NCBI GenBank assembly: GCA_030141605.1
Contig: JAQGDQ010000006.1
Span: 412,501 to 476,500, forward strand
Length of the DNA: 64,000 nucleotides
Direction: 5' to 3'
From: Tubiluchus corallicola
Lineage: Eukaryota; Priapulida; Priapulimorpha; Priapulimorphida; Tubiluchidae
Under the pieces are notes generated by a model. The model searched no databases and was not told where the DNA came from. It saw only the letters and a list, made by a program, of their open reading frames with translations. Numbering within the stretch: position 1 is the stretch's first letter; every line of letters starts with the position of its first letter. Positions 51,313 to 63,630 of this stretch are shown in pieces. Position numbers and translations under genes: made by a program.

Positions 51313-54300
51313 TTATGTTAAAGTTATAATACATGAATCAACTTGTTTCTCATCATTCTGTTCCTCTGCTATAATAGTAGGTGCTGTTATAACCTCACAG
51401 TCATTCCTTGTCATAAAGTATGGTCCAGTAAGAGTGCTTTCAATATCGTTTACAATTTGTAAATACTTTTCCATTACTGTTGTTGTGCTCACGTCACTCT
51501 GCTCCCGCTTGGTTTCTGTTAGCTTCACAGGCAATTGAACATCACCTTCAATATGTTTCTCGTTTGCTGCAAGCAAATACTGCTGCTTTGTAAGAAGTTT
51601 CTCTTGCTCAATTTGTGACTCGTTTAGTTTAGTCATTATGATAGCTATATAACCATCACTGTCGGGCTAAAAAAACAGTTTACAATTAAAATGTAGCTTT
51701 GCTTAATGACTACACGAATTTGTGTACGAAAGAAAAAATTTCAAACCTTGAAGGTTAAATCGTGTACTCAATTTGCCATCTAATGCATTAGCTACAGAAA
51801 AAATAATGTTTTATTAAGTTTTTAAATTGTCTTTTAAAGTAATAAACAAAATTTACTCAGATTTACAGTAAATGCTTACCTTTGCTGTAACAAGACTAGG
51901 TCTATCTAATAGTCTGGTATTAATTTCTACCAAATGTCCTCGGATGCAACTGTAAACTGTATATGAAGAATTGTCTATACAGGATATGCAGCAAACAGGA
52001 GAATAAGGTTCTAACCAATGTCCACCCTATATTTTCAAAATAAATTACTTTAAAAACATGACAAGAATGCTTCGATTAGCAGCACTCAAATTGGAACTCA
52101 GAATTACACATTCTTCAGTTGCCTGAATCATGTTTTTAAAACATAATTGTGTAACTAAAGTATCGTAGATACCATTTGTAAGAAGGCAATGTCCTTCAAG
52201 AAAATCTAAAGGTCTATCTAAATAAGTTAATAACTTCAGACACATTCCTATTCTCTATTCTCCTCAAATATGTTTTGAGAATAAATGGATAGAATGCCCA
52301 AAAAAGAGTGTTTTGCTCCTTGTCCTACAGGTGGCACCAAATCAAAGTATGCCTTCAATGCTGGTGCTAGACATATGAATTTTTTTCATATAGCAATAAT
52401 AAGCCGTTAAGCTTGATGCAGCTAGTTATGAAAACCATATCTATGCTATATACCAGCAGTATTAATAGAACAAATTGCTGTAGCACATAATTTGTATAAA
52501 ATAATTAAATATATATTCAAGGGTGTTTTCACAAAAAAATTTGCATATTATGTAGAATGACAGGGAGAACATACCCTTTTTCGCTTTCCTTTAACAGCAC
52601 TTTCCTCTCTATTCATGTGTTTTCCCAGATTAAAGTTGACAGATGCTATGGTTTTCTGTTTATACAGTATAGGATGGAATTCTGCAAGTGTGAGTACAGC
52701 GATTCTAAAGATAAGAAAAAAATATTAGCTTTAACTTCATAGAAGCTAAAATAGCAAAATACATGTGTTTCAGCAGAAATGTAACACCTGTAAAATACAT
52801 AATATTAAAAAGACCTAGTTTTCAATTTCTACTGACAAAAAAATTTCTCAGAAATTTATTTACGAATTTTATTTTTGTTAGTATTCATTTCTACTAAAAA
52901 ATTTTGGCTATATGCCAAAGATTTAAGAAATTTTTTAGTTGACACAACTAAGAAGTTTGCAGTCAAAAGTGTTTTGTTACAATTGCTTACTGAAGTGTAA
53001 ACAGGAAATCGTACTTGCTGGGCTGATTGATGACAAAGCCAGGCAGTGGATTGTTATCTGTGATGCATAAGCATTTTATAGACACCAAGATAATAAGTGA
53101 TAACATCTACCAGTTAGCTAATGATGCTGCTTTAGATTTACCAAATTAAACCCATTTTTACTGTTCTCAAATAGCGACTGAAATACAAATTAACATGTCA
53201 TGTCATGTCATGTTATAACATTGTTATAACATCTCTCATAACTTACTGGCATTATATGCACTGTCATTATAAGTTAAGGTATCACAAACAACACACTGCC
53301 TAGAAATACTTTAATTATACTGTGATTCTATCAATGATAAAACATTTGTTTGCTGTGGGTCATGTAGAAGCAATAAGTGTATTCCTCATTTTCCTGCGGT
53401 GTCCCCAGCACTAAGTCTGTACATTTCACTATGATAAGTGAACATAAAGTAGACATGTTTTTTCTATGAAGTTAAAATAATTATTAGAAAGAATAATTAT
53501 GCATACAGCCTACTGACTAAGAAGCATGATCTGCGTATGTGACGTTTTGATATGGAAGATACTAATGACTGATTGATTGATTGACTAGTAGCAGTACTGT
53601 GAGGCCAGAATAACACAAAATACTTTTCATAAATTGTTCCAACATTATTGGCAAACACACCGCTCCAGAAGCCCCACAAATGTGGCTGAATCCACCTGTG
53701 TCACGAAAAGCTAATCATGCGTTTACTTTAAACAATTTACAAGACCTTTTAAGAAGTAGGCTAGTTGTAACAATCACGCAATGCAGTTATGGATAATAAA
53801 ATCTCAATAAAGGATATGTTATTACGAAATTTAAACGATGGGTAACTTGATAAATGGCTCATTTTTCTTCTCAATGCCTTGAAAACATTAAAGTAAATGT
53901 TGCCTTTTGAATAATATAAACTTTTGGGAATAGGGGTTGGGGACGGTACTGCATGTTCGGGAACAAGGTTCGATATTTGAAGAAAGGTCAAGATATCGAG
54001 GCTGTGAGGTTGGAATCATAACGAACCTAATTCCGAACACCCCTAAGTACTAGTGCACAGTGATTTGAAAATTATTAACTTATGTTAATGACTATACCAC
54101 AACACAGTAAATGAGGCAGAGAATATGTATGCTTGTGCTTATGTATCTTTTGGGCAAATGCAAAAGCATTAACTGATAGTAACCTCACCCTACAAAATTA
54201 CTCTCTAGTTCATCTGTCTCAAGACTGATAAACACTGCACAATTTAATGACTTACTTGTTAGAGTGGAAGAGTATTTTGTGGTCCTCTTTTGCACGATTT

Positions 54301-55594
54301 TTAACATCTGGAAATGAAAGTAAGTCCTCGAATATTTAAGAAACAAAAATATTATTCAAACTTAATTGCAAAAAATATCTTGAGCACAGTGCGTTGCATA
54401 GACTTGTACATACTTATTGTTGAAGTGCTGGTTCTCACTCGACACACAATGAGATATTTCATTACTTTTCAGTTACAACACCACAAACATGCTGTGTAAC
54501 CAGTTATCACACTGTCTGTATATTGCCAATCATGCTTGTTTTAATGCATTTGTCACATTAATTGCCATTTTTACCTTGTGGTTGCCTTGCTAGGTATATG
54601 TGCATTAGGGATTAGTCAAGAAAACCTTGCCACCTGATTACTGCTCATTAGTGGCATAAATTTTTGGCACTCTCATATTCCGAAAAATCACTTGTCAGCT
54701 GTGACTCAACCTTCCAACTGGTTATTGGCTTTTATATAGGTGAACCTTGTTAAATTAACAGCCCAACTCAAGTGTTATAATGCAGCTGTACAAAACTTGG
54801 TCAATTTATCTCAACTTTGTTTGCATTTTTCAGTTGACATGTTTCCATAATAATTTTATATTAACTATATTGCTGAAGGACCCAAATTGGAATTTGCATC
54901 AATCTAGAGCAGATTTAGAGTAATCTGGTCAAAACAGCTAAACAAATGTCAGCAATCAAGTTTTGCACAAGTTAAAAATTGATTACCCTGACTACCACTG
55001 CTGTTCATCACAAGAACTGAACCCATGCTGCGTCGCAATACTGCGTACTGCTCCTGGGCAGCTATTAAATAACAAGAACTTTTATTCTAAGAATAATTTC
55101 CAGAGAAAGTTTAGGAAAGAAACTTGAAAGAGAGGTATCTTCATTATAAAGTTATTAGAAAGGGAAAGCTTGATTATTTTGTCCTCAAATGCTTCACAGC
55201 AACACTTTCTTAGGATAATTATACGCATGTTCATGTATATGTATAAAAAACTTCAAGATAATTATTATCCAAAATGAACAAAATAAAAAACTAATCAGTG
55301 CATCCTGAGTTACAAATTTCCAATTTAGTCATGCCTCCCTTTCTCCAAACTAATAGGTTTTTGTTGATGTACTTGATATTTATGTGTATAGCATGTTCTA
55401 ATCTAAAATCCAAATAGGGAGTCAACACAAGAGATTATAGGAGTTTATATACTTTTTAATTTTGAATTTTCATTATGTCTCAAATTGTGGTCTTTGAATT
55501 ACAAACAGCTCGTAAGCTATTATTAATTACCTGCGCCTATCACATATTTTGGCGTGAAATATCGTTCTGTAACTGTAGGATATTGTGCATCCAT
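51313..55594 (-). CDS. ABITRAM: ABITRAM (FAM206A, Simiate), actin-binding transcription modulator
   Basis: Five exons join in frame: 55594-55531, 54307-54256, 52704-52575, 52026-51880 and 51666-51313, giving 248 residues. Alignment from memory to the vertebrate protein (about 180 residues) runs through all exons. Exon 1 has ERYFTPKY (human DRYFTRWYKP). Exon 2 has DVKNRAKEDHKILFHSNK (DVKGKFCEDHCILQHSNR). Exon 3 has IAVLTLAEFHPIL and KGKRKR, and exon 4 SPVCCISC, YTVYSCIRGHLVEIN and RPSLVTAK. Exon 5 has DGYIAIIMTKLNES and LLTKQQY. The exon ends match the family's conserved boundaries as I recall them. The fold is related to the single-hybrid (lipoyl-like) motif; the mammalian protein is reported to bind actin and act in nuclear speckles and filopodia. 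Unusually, about 80 extra Glu/Thr-rich residues follow the conserved end. All splice sites are GT-AG. Confidence 0.93.
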
Positions 55595-58169
55595 ACTTTA
55601 GTTGATGTTAATATTATAAATAACACAACTTTATTACACTAAATAGTGCGCAACAGTTCTCCAACTTTCCAAGCTACTATAGAGTGTGCTATACTGGTGC
55701 AATTTTTGCTCAAGCCAAGCGCACGTACAATGTAGTTTCATATTTCAAGCTCTTATTATTGTCTTTCGCAGTGTTTCACCAAACGCTACAGTATTGTAAG
55801 TTTGTTCACTAACGCGTGCACGTCATTAAAATATTTATTAATTACTACGCTTCCGAATAAACTGTGTCAACTGATTCGCTCTGCGTTAATAACTGTGAAA
55901 CTTACTGTTCCGTTTCTCGTTGATAAATCACTAAGACTTAGTGCACCGCTGAATTAGATTATGGCGACTGGCAAGTAGTTACTATTTAGTCAAGTAGCTC
56001 ACACTTGTCAAGCCTTAAACCGGTGAAACCTGACTGGAAAAAAATTATCAAAATTCAGAGAACACAAATGGTAATGCTGGTCACGTGACAGAAGCTCTCA
56101 GTCTAACTACGTCGTCAGCTTTGGTAATCAAGTATTAGCAAAGTTAATAAGGAAAACAGACCTTGGAGTCACTGTAGAGAGCAACCTTAACTTCCAGCCT
56201 CATTATCGCTTACATCACACAGAAGGCTCATTGCAGGTTAACACTAATCAAGTGCAATTTTCAGTCTTTTGATTAAGCAATGGCTCTGCTGTTATATAAG
56301 TCATTGGCCAGACCCTTCCTTCATTACGCAGATGAATTATGGAATCCGTCAAGACAGGATGCTATCGCACAGTAGAGAAAATTCTGTAAAGAATGAACAG
56401 TTTGATTCCAGGACTGAGTAATGTAATCTGTTCATGAAGGCTTCAAGTAATTGGTGTAACCACACTTAAGTATAAGCACGAGACAGGACATGATACAAGC
56501 TTTTAGGATTCTACATGGTACTGACAAAATACACATGGATAGTTATGTTACAAGATGTCAACGACAACAGGCACAAGGGCACTCATACAAACTACTCGAG
56601 CATTGTACTAGGGTAGTTGGTCAAAATGTATTGTCATTCAGGGTTGTCAGTCCCTGGAACAGGCTCTCAGCAAATGTAGTTGAGGCAACAAGCATTGCGC
56701 AAAAAATTGAGCAACATTAAGGCACGTCTTGACAAGCACTGGCAGCAGAATCTGTCAAAATTCGTAGATCCCATGTTAACCCAATGGGAACAAAATGTTC
56801 TGATAGTATGACCTCCCTCTATCTGCGTTGGTGCCACTATATTTGACATCACAATTACAGCAAGTTTAGTGTGGTGGAGGGCCAAATAGCACACCTGCTA
56901 AACACCCCGTCGCTGGATTACGAATTGTATATTAATTTTGATTTTAACAAGCCTAGTCTATAATTATTTTTACCTTCAAACGTAAACGAGTCATACATAA
57001 ACATGCATTTCTAAGTGACATGGCCAATTTTAATTAAGAAATCTTAGTTAAGCCTGTTAATTAACTTAAATAAGTTTCCCCACACAGAATGTTATTTTCT
57101 TCAGCACAGTACTTCAGCAGTTACACTCTTACTATCCTCAACCTTTTTAGCATTTACTGGTAACTACAAAAATAATTCTGGTTTTGCTAATATTATCTTC
57201 GTAACATATACCACAATCAGTTTACTTTTTGTTCTCTCTGCTTAACCCACCATAAACGGCTTGCCCGCACTTTCCTAAGTCGCCCCCGAGCTCAAAGTTG
57301 ATACTCAACAAAAAATCAATCAAATTCCGCGAATTTTCTAACTGCGCCAGTTACAAACCAGTATTTCTGTTAAAAATTAATTTCTTTTGGATGTCACTGT
57401 TCGTTATAATTGTGCACCAAATCTCACACTGGTGAAAAACTGAAAATAATATTACTATAAAGCATTATTTAATGTGGAACTCAATGACAGGTCACAAAAT
57501 CAACAAAAGCTATAGACAAAGCGATGAAGCTGAGAACTACCTCCTTGAACTATTGTGAAAAAACGATGGTATAGCTGAGCTTTTACTTTAAATATGTTGT
57601 GATGTGGTGCACTCAGCATAGGCACAAACTACATTCATAGACATAAAAATCATAACAACTATCAGCTATATTCAGTGTAAGACTAGAACGACATGAAAAC
57701 TGTGAGACTGATTTTTTTATTGAACTAGATAGCCTAGAATTTGCAACCCTGCCAAACACATCTTGGAAGGCGGGATGAAAACTAAGATAATCCAAGAACA
57801 TGCCATTAATCAGTATTCAAAGACAAACTTGGGAGCAAGCAAAATGCACTGCAGGATCGAGTTCGACACTGATCTCTTCTAGCTAGTCCAGTCATTTGAC
57901 TCAATATTTCAAACTGCTAGACTGAGGAAAGCATGTGTAGTAATACCAATAGATTGTTTCGATCAACATTAGTGATTGATGTAATGAGTTGTTCTGTATT
58001 ACATATTATTTGTTGTTTTTGTATTCCCTTGCAAAAAGCTATTATTGTATTACACGCTTCATTAAGTTCGTTGCAGCTGTCCGTTCTAAATTCTAACTTT
58101 TGTATTTAATCTATGGCCGCCTCAACCTAGCACACGCCTACCCACACTGCTAGTTCAGTGTAAAGCAAA
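55595..58169. other. Intergenic, contains a LINE remnant and no other gene
   Basis: Beyond the CR1-like remnant (56155-56900) I see only AT-rich DNA with short chance ORFs. Confidence 0.5.
56155..56900 (+). mobile_element. 3' end of a CR1-like LINE, degenerate
   Basis: Broken frames spell the C-terminal part of a CR1/L2-type ORF2. At 56161 is DLGVTVESNLNF; near 56400 LIPGLSNV; near 56450 VIGVTTLKYK. From 56490 an open stretch reads MIQAFRILHGTDKIHMDSYV, then QAQGHSYKLLEHCTRV, then LSFRVVSPWNRLSANVVEAT, and after a frameshift LDKHWQQNL. This order (RGDLI-type helix, TRGHS-type loop, WNxLP) is typical of the clade. The reverse-transcriptase core is missing, as in 5'-truncated copies. Confidence 0.8.
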
Positions 58170-60685
58170 GTATAAAAAGAGGAAGTGACGAAATGTTTTT
58201 TGTTGTTGCGTATTTCGTTTTTGTGATTAGCGGCTACGCTGGCGGCATCAAACGGCGGATGATTAAAAATATTGACCAGCGCACTGACTGTAATAATAAT
58301 ATTCTTAAGTTCACTAATAATGTTGGCATACACGCAATTTCGATAAGCCAAAATCACTTTTGCGTTTTTAATTAAAGAAGGACATATTAGTTTTAAAAAA
58401 ACTGAAAACATTTCATGAAAAGGAAAAATTGTAGCATTAAGTTTGTGTTACGTACTTTGCAAATACTTCTTCAGTTTTCTTGTAAGTAAAATTTTATTGT
58501 TCTTTCTGAGGAAAGAGGCTAGCTGACTGCATGATGGGCTGCCTACTATGTAAAAAGTAATGCATTTTTTTATTGGTTTTTCTCTCCCTTCCTCTCAGAG
58601 AGAGAGGGGGGAGGAAGGACGGGAGAGAGACGGACACACACAGAGAGATCCTTCTTTTCCTTTTGTTGAAGGTTCTGCCATTTGTTTCTTGGTGGTTTTA
58701 CTCCAATGTGAGGTAGCAAATTTGACACGTTCAAAATTGCACGCATTTACGTGCCCTGCAATTAATCTATATAATTACACATATATTATATTGTAGGTTT
58801 GTATATAAATAATGCGCACACCCATGCATGAACACAACAAGTAATTGCACACGGTGCTTCATATATAAATAATCAATACAGTAGCAGAGATGAGTAGGAC
58901 TAGCTGAATTGCCAGCCTAGGGCATTGTAACCTGTAGCGGATAGCCCTATAGGCTGAATAGGCTGAAGCCTAAGGCCCGGGATCAAAAGGGGCCTGGCAA
59001 AATAAAACGAAAAAATTTTTTTTGTAAAAAATAAATTGACAAAAGAGCAAGGGGCCCGCCAAAATAAAATATAGAAAAAAGTTTTTTTTTCAAAAGTCAG
59101 TCACTATATTTCAAATCGGGTTTACACAATTCACGTTTACACAGTTTAAGTTCAAAATTTCAGTTTCCGAATTTTTCTGGGGGCAAAGTCAGTTATAATT
59201 ACTTACAAACGACGAGAGCCCCACAAAAACACGTCAGCTCAGCAGTGTAGCAACATTTAAAAGGCCCGTTCCAAGCTCAAGCCTAAGGCCCATAAAATCA
59301 TAATCCGCCGCTGATTGTAACGTCTTGATACACCCATGCACACACACTCATATACCTATATGATGTATGCATTATTACATACAAAGATTCTATGAAGCTG
59401 AGCATATATATTTAACTACATATAAAATGATTGCCCTTAGCACCTAGGCCTGTATAAATTCAATTAATTTAAGCCCATCAATGAATAATATTTATCAAGA
59501 CTTATCTGTGGATTTAGTCACAGGTGTTTTATCAGTACACTTATACAAGTACATTTGTACATGTAAACAAACTGTATTTAATGAACATTTATTTTGATAT
59601 AAGCCTAACTGAATTTCAAAAAAATTAGGCTAAATATAAATGACGCCTACACATGATATATAAGATGTTATGACCCACGTGCAGATTCTAATTTATGCGC
59701 CAGGATGGCTTCTCACCTGAATTCTGTAACTTGATTTTGACCTAGTTAGTTATTATAGACATGGAAGTAATGCAAGGTGCTTAGGATGACAGCTCTGATG
59801 TTTCGTTTTGTCATTTTTTGTTCACTGAAAATTAAAGAGGAGTAATGTCGCAAATGCATCTCCTTTTGTTCAACGTGATTTTATAACCAACTCCAACTCA
59901 TAACAAAGGCCAATGTATGATTATATGCTTTTTAAACATCTTTTAACTTGGAATTAACAAAACATGCAGATGCTTAGACTAAGTTTTGTTCTGGAAAAAT
60001 TATTTGCTCTTTGGAAAAAATTGATTTCCTTTCTATGAAAGGTATTACACATGAAAGTCAGGCCTAATATTTCTTCAAGTTATATTTCCTACTAAGAACA
60101 TATTAAATAGGAATGTTTTTAGAAAACATATTTCTCCAGAAATAGAATACTACATGAGCCAGGGATTTGCAAACTTTCTTTATGATCAGTTTTCTTAACT
60201 TCTTTTGTAAATAAGTCTGTTAATTTTCATGAGATATGAATATAATAGTTTTTATTTACTAATTATTCTTAATGCCTTATGCTTGCTTTAAATAATAGTA
60301 AAAAATACCAAGAATATTAATATAATAGATATAACCGCTGCTATGAATTGCCAAAGAGAGATGTAGGCCTTGCAGTCTTTGCTTACTGTAGAAAATATTT
60401 AACTTGTAACAAAAGTTACAAAACTGTGTTATAATTAGCATTTTGTTAAAATTACCTGGCTACATCCCCGGGAAATTAAAAAAGATATTTTTATTTGTGT
60501 TTTTGCACTCACTGCTGAGCAATTTATGAGCACCTGTTGACCGGCCTGACTTTGGTGGTCTCATCAATTTATCTGCTACGGTACACAGTGGTGTGCGAAC
60601 AGCTTGCGCTGTAGCGTAACTGACGACAACAGTCCGTACTGCTGTGCCGCTAGGGAAACCCAACTGCGCAGTAGAATTACTCTAC
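58170..60685. repeat. Segmental tandem duplication, copy A
   Basis: It begins GAGGAAGTGACGAAA and ends near CCGCTAGGGAAACC, and it matches copy B (60706-63455) in order and orientation. Shared marks are GCTGGCGGCATCAAACGGCG, a purine-rich run, GATCCTTCTTTTCCTTTTG, GATTCTATGAAGCTG and GAGATGTAGGCCTTGCAG. About 58866-59376 is unique to this copy. I see no gene in it. Confidence 0.93.
58866..59376. repeat. Insertion specific to copy A, GGCCC-rich repeat
   Basis: It contains AAGCCTAAGGCCCGGGATC, GGGGCCTGGCAAAATAAAA, GGGCCCGCCAAAATAAAAT and AAGCCTAAGGCCCATAAAAT as repeated words. It is absent from copy B, so it was inserted after the duplication or lost from B. Confidence 0.6.
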
Positions 60686-61179
60686 CTACACCATATTCTC
60701 AACGTGTATAAAGAGGAAGTGACGAAAATCCTATTGTTACGTATTTTGTTTTTGCGATTAGCGGCTATGCTGGCGGCATCAAACGGCGAATCAGTAAAAA
60801 AAAATTGCGGCGCATTGACTGTAATAATAATATTCTTAAGTTCACCAATAATGTTGGCATACGCTCAATTTTAATAAGCTAAAATCACTTTTGCGTTTTT
60901 AATAAAAGAAGTATATCTCAATTAAAAGCAATTATTAGTTTGAAAAAACTGAAAACATCTCAATTAAAAGCAATTATTAGTTTAAAACAACTGAAAACAT
61001 TTCATGAAAAGGAAAAAAAATTGTAGCAATAAGTTTGTATTATGTACTTGCAAATACCTCTTCAGTTTTCTTGTAAGTAAAATTTTATTGTTTTTCCTGA
61101 GGAAAGAGGCTAGCTGACTGTGTGGTGGGCTGCCTACTATGTAAAAAAGTAATGCATTTTTAGTGATTCATTGATTTTT

Positions 61180-61332
61180 CTCTCCCTCCCTCTCTAAGAG
61201 AGAAAGAGAGGAAGGGAGAGAGAGAAAGAGAGAGGGAGAGGAAGAGAAACGGTGAAAGGGAGGGAAGGAGAAAGAAAGAGAGAGACAGAGAGAGGAGAGG
61301 GAGAGAGACAGAAACACACAGAGAGAGATCCT
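61180..61332. repeat. (GA)n-rich polypurine microsatellite
   Basis: A run of GAGAGA/GGGAGA/AAAGAG units on the plus strand, with a shorter counterpart in copy A at about 58590-58650. An apparent Ser/Leu/Pro-rich minus-strand frame here is a by-product of the repeat. Confidence 0.9.
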
Positions 61333-61545
61333 TCTTTTCCTTTTGTTGAAGGTTCTGCCATTTGTTTCTTGGTCATTTTACTCCAATGAGAGGTAGTGAA
61401 TTTGGCACATTAAAAATTGCACCCATTTATGTGCCCTGCAATTAATCTATATAATTACACATATATTATATTGTAGGTTTGTATATAAATAATTCGCACA
61501 CACACGCATGCAAAAACAAGTAATTGCATGATACAGTGCTCCATA

Positions 61546-62189
61546 TATTCAATTCAATTCAAAACATGCATTTATTTCCATATTCATGATATAACTGAGG
61601 CAAGTAAATGTATTTAATTTTCACAATGGAAATACGATGGTGAAAGGCCAAGAGGGTCAACTAGTCAAGCCATCCTTCAATGGATGTATGTGATTATTGG
61701 GATGACACCGTAACTATTTCACTCATGAATAGTAGTGAAATTACATTATTACTATTTTACTTAGCAACTTGATCTGTTTAAAATTCTCTAATCAACTTTA
61801 AATAACTGAAGGATGAAAATGCAATCAAAGATGTCTAAACATACAGGAAAATGATCAACAAAAAGCAATGGTAAGCAAAAGCCAAATAATGTGGTACAAT
61901 TGAATAAAAAACGATCAAAGTTCAAGCTGTCATATCGTCCATGCATAACTCAATATGAGAAAAACATGCAAAATAATAACAATGATACTAAATAAAAAAT
62001 AATAAAAAACAAATTAAATAAAATGAAAAGCAAGCTAGCCAAACAGAAATTTAAATAAACTTTCAAATAGGGAACTGAACCAAGCTGCAAAATACATGCA
62101 TTAAAATAATAACTAAAGAATCTGATTAATAAACAAAACAAAAGAAAAACAAATAAGATCAGCTAAGTTTGAGTCAAATACCGAAAATT
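61546..62189. repeat. Insertion specific to copy B
   Basis: It starts ATTCAATTCAATTCAAAACA and is AT-rich, with AAGAGGGTCAACTAGTCAAG near 61649. It is absent from copy A and looks like an inserted non-coding element. I found no clear terminal repeats. Confidence 0.5.
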
Positions 62190-63630
62190 AGATTCTATGA
62201 AGCTGCGCCTATATATTTAACTATATAAAATGATTGCCCTTGGCACCTAGACCTGTATAAAATCAATTGATTTAAGCCCATCAATAAATAATATTTATCA
62301 AGACTTGTCAGTGGATTTAGCCACAGGTGTTTTATTAGTACGTTTATACAAGTACATTTTTTACACGTAAGCAAACTGTATTTAATGAACATTTATTTTG
62401 ATGTAAGGCTAACTGAATCTTAAAAAATTAGGCTAAATATAAGTAATGTCTGCACATGATATATAAGGTGTAATGACACGCATGCAGATTCTAATTTATG
62501 CGCCAGGTTGGCTTCTCGCCTGAATTCTGTAACTAGATTTTGACCTAGTTAGTTGGTTGTTATAGAGGTGGAAGTAATGTCGGCTGCTTAGGATGACAGC
62601 TCTGATGTTTCGTTCAGTTATTTTTTGTTCACTGATAATAAAAAAGAGGAGTAATGTCGTAAATGCATCTCTGTGTGTTCAACGTCATTTTATAGCCAAC
62701 TCCAACTCATAACAAAGGCCAATGTATGATTATATGCTTTTTAAATATTTTTAACTGGAATTAACAAAACATGCAGATGGTTAGATTAAGTTTTGTTCTG
62801 GAAAATCATTTGCTCTTCTGAAAAAATCGATTTTTTTTCTATGAAAGGTATTACACATGAAAGTCAGGCCTAATATTTCTTCAAGTTATATTTCCTGATA
62901 AGAACATATTAAATAGGAATGTTTTTAGAAAAAATATTTCTCCAGAAATCGAATACTACATTAGCCAGGTATTTGCAAACTTTCTTTTTGACCAACTTTC
63001 CTAACTTTTGTAAATAAGCCTATTAATTTTTATGCGATATGATTATAATAATTTTTATTTTAACTACTAATTATTCTTAATGCCTTATGCTTGCTTTAAA
63101 TAATATTCAAAAATATAACAGCTGCTATAAATCGCCAAAGAGAGATGTAGGCCTTGCAGTCTTTGCTTAGTGTACAGAATATTTAACTTGTAACAAAAGT
63201 TACAAAACTGTGTTATAATTAATATTTTATTATAATTACCTGGCTGCATCCTTGCGAAATTTAAAAAGATATTTTATTTGTTTTTGCAACTCACTGCTGA
63301 GCAATTTATGAGCGCCTGTTAATCGGTTTTGATGGTCTCATCAATTCATCTGCTACAGTACCCACAGCTTGCGCTGTTGCGTACCTGACAACAGTCCGTA
63401 CTGAACTGCCGCTAGGGCGACACTAACTGCGCGAACCACTGCGCAGTATGATCCCTACTTTCTGTGGTTTGTATTCTTTGGTGTAAAGTGTGTGCTTTGG
63501 CTCAGGCTGACCTCAATTCAAAGATATCTGCTATTTGTAGCAACCGCTTGTTTATATTAGTAACAGCGTATACAATAATTACGTAATTTTGTTTTATTTA
63601 AAACTTTAATTTTTTGTGCACTCGTAAAAA

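Larger units (their letters stand above)
60706..63455. repeat. Segmental tandem duplication, copy B
   Basis: Direct repeat of copy A, joined to it within about 20 bp. It has its own insertion at about 61546-62189, a longer purine run, and a local doubling of ATCTCAATTAAAAGCAATTA near 60916-60985. Its right end lies about 180 bp before the LRRC34-like start codon, so the duplication may have brought or changed that gene's promoter. Confidence 0.93.

Noticed and set aside
61194-61376. Ser/Leu/Pro-rich minus-strand frame
   Set aside because: By-product of the polypurine microsatellite.
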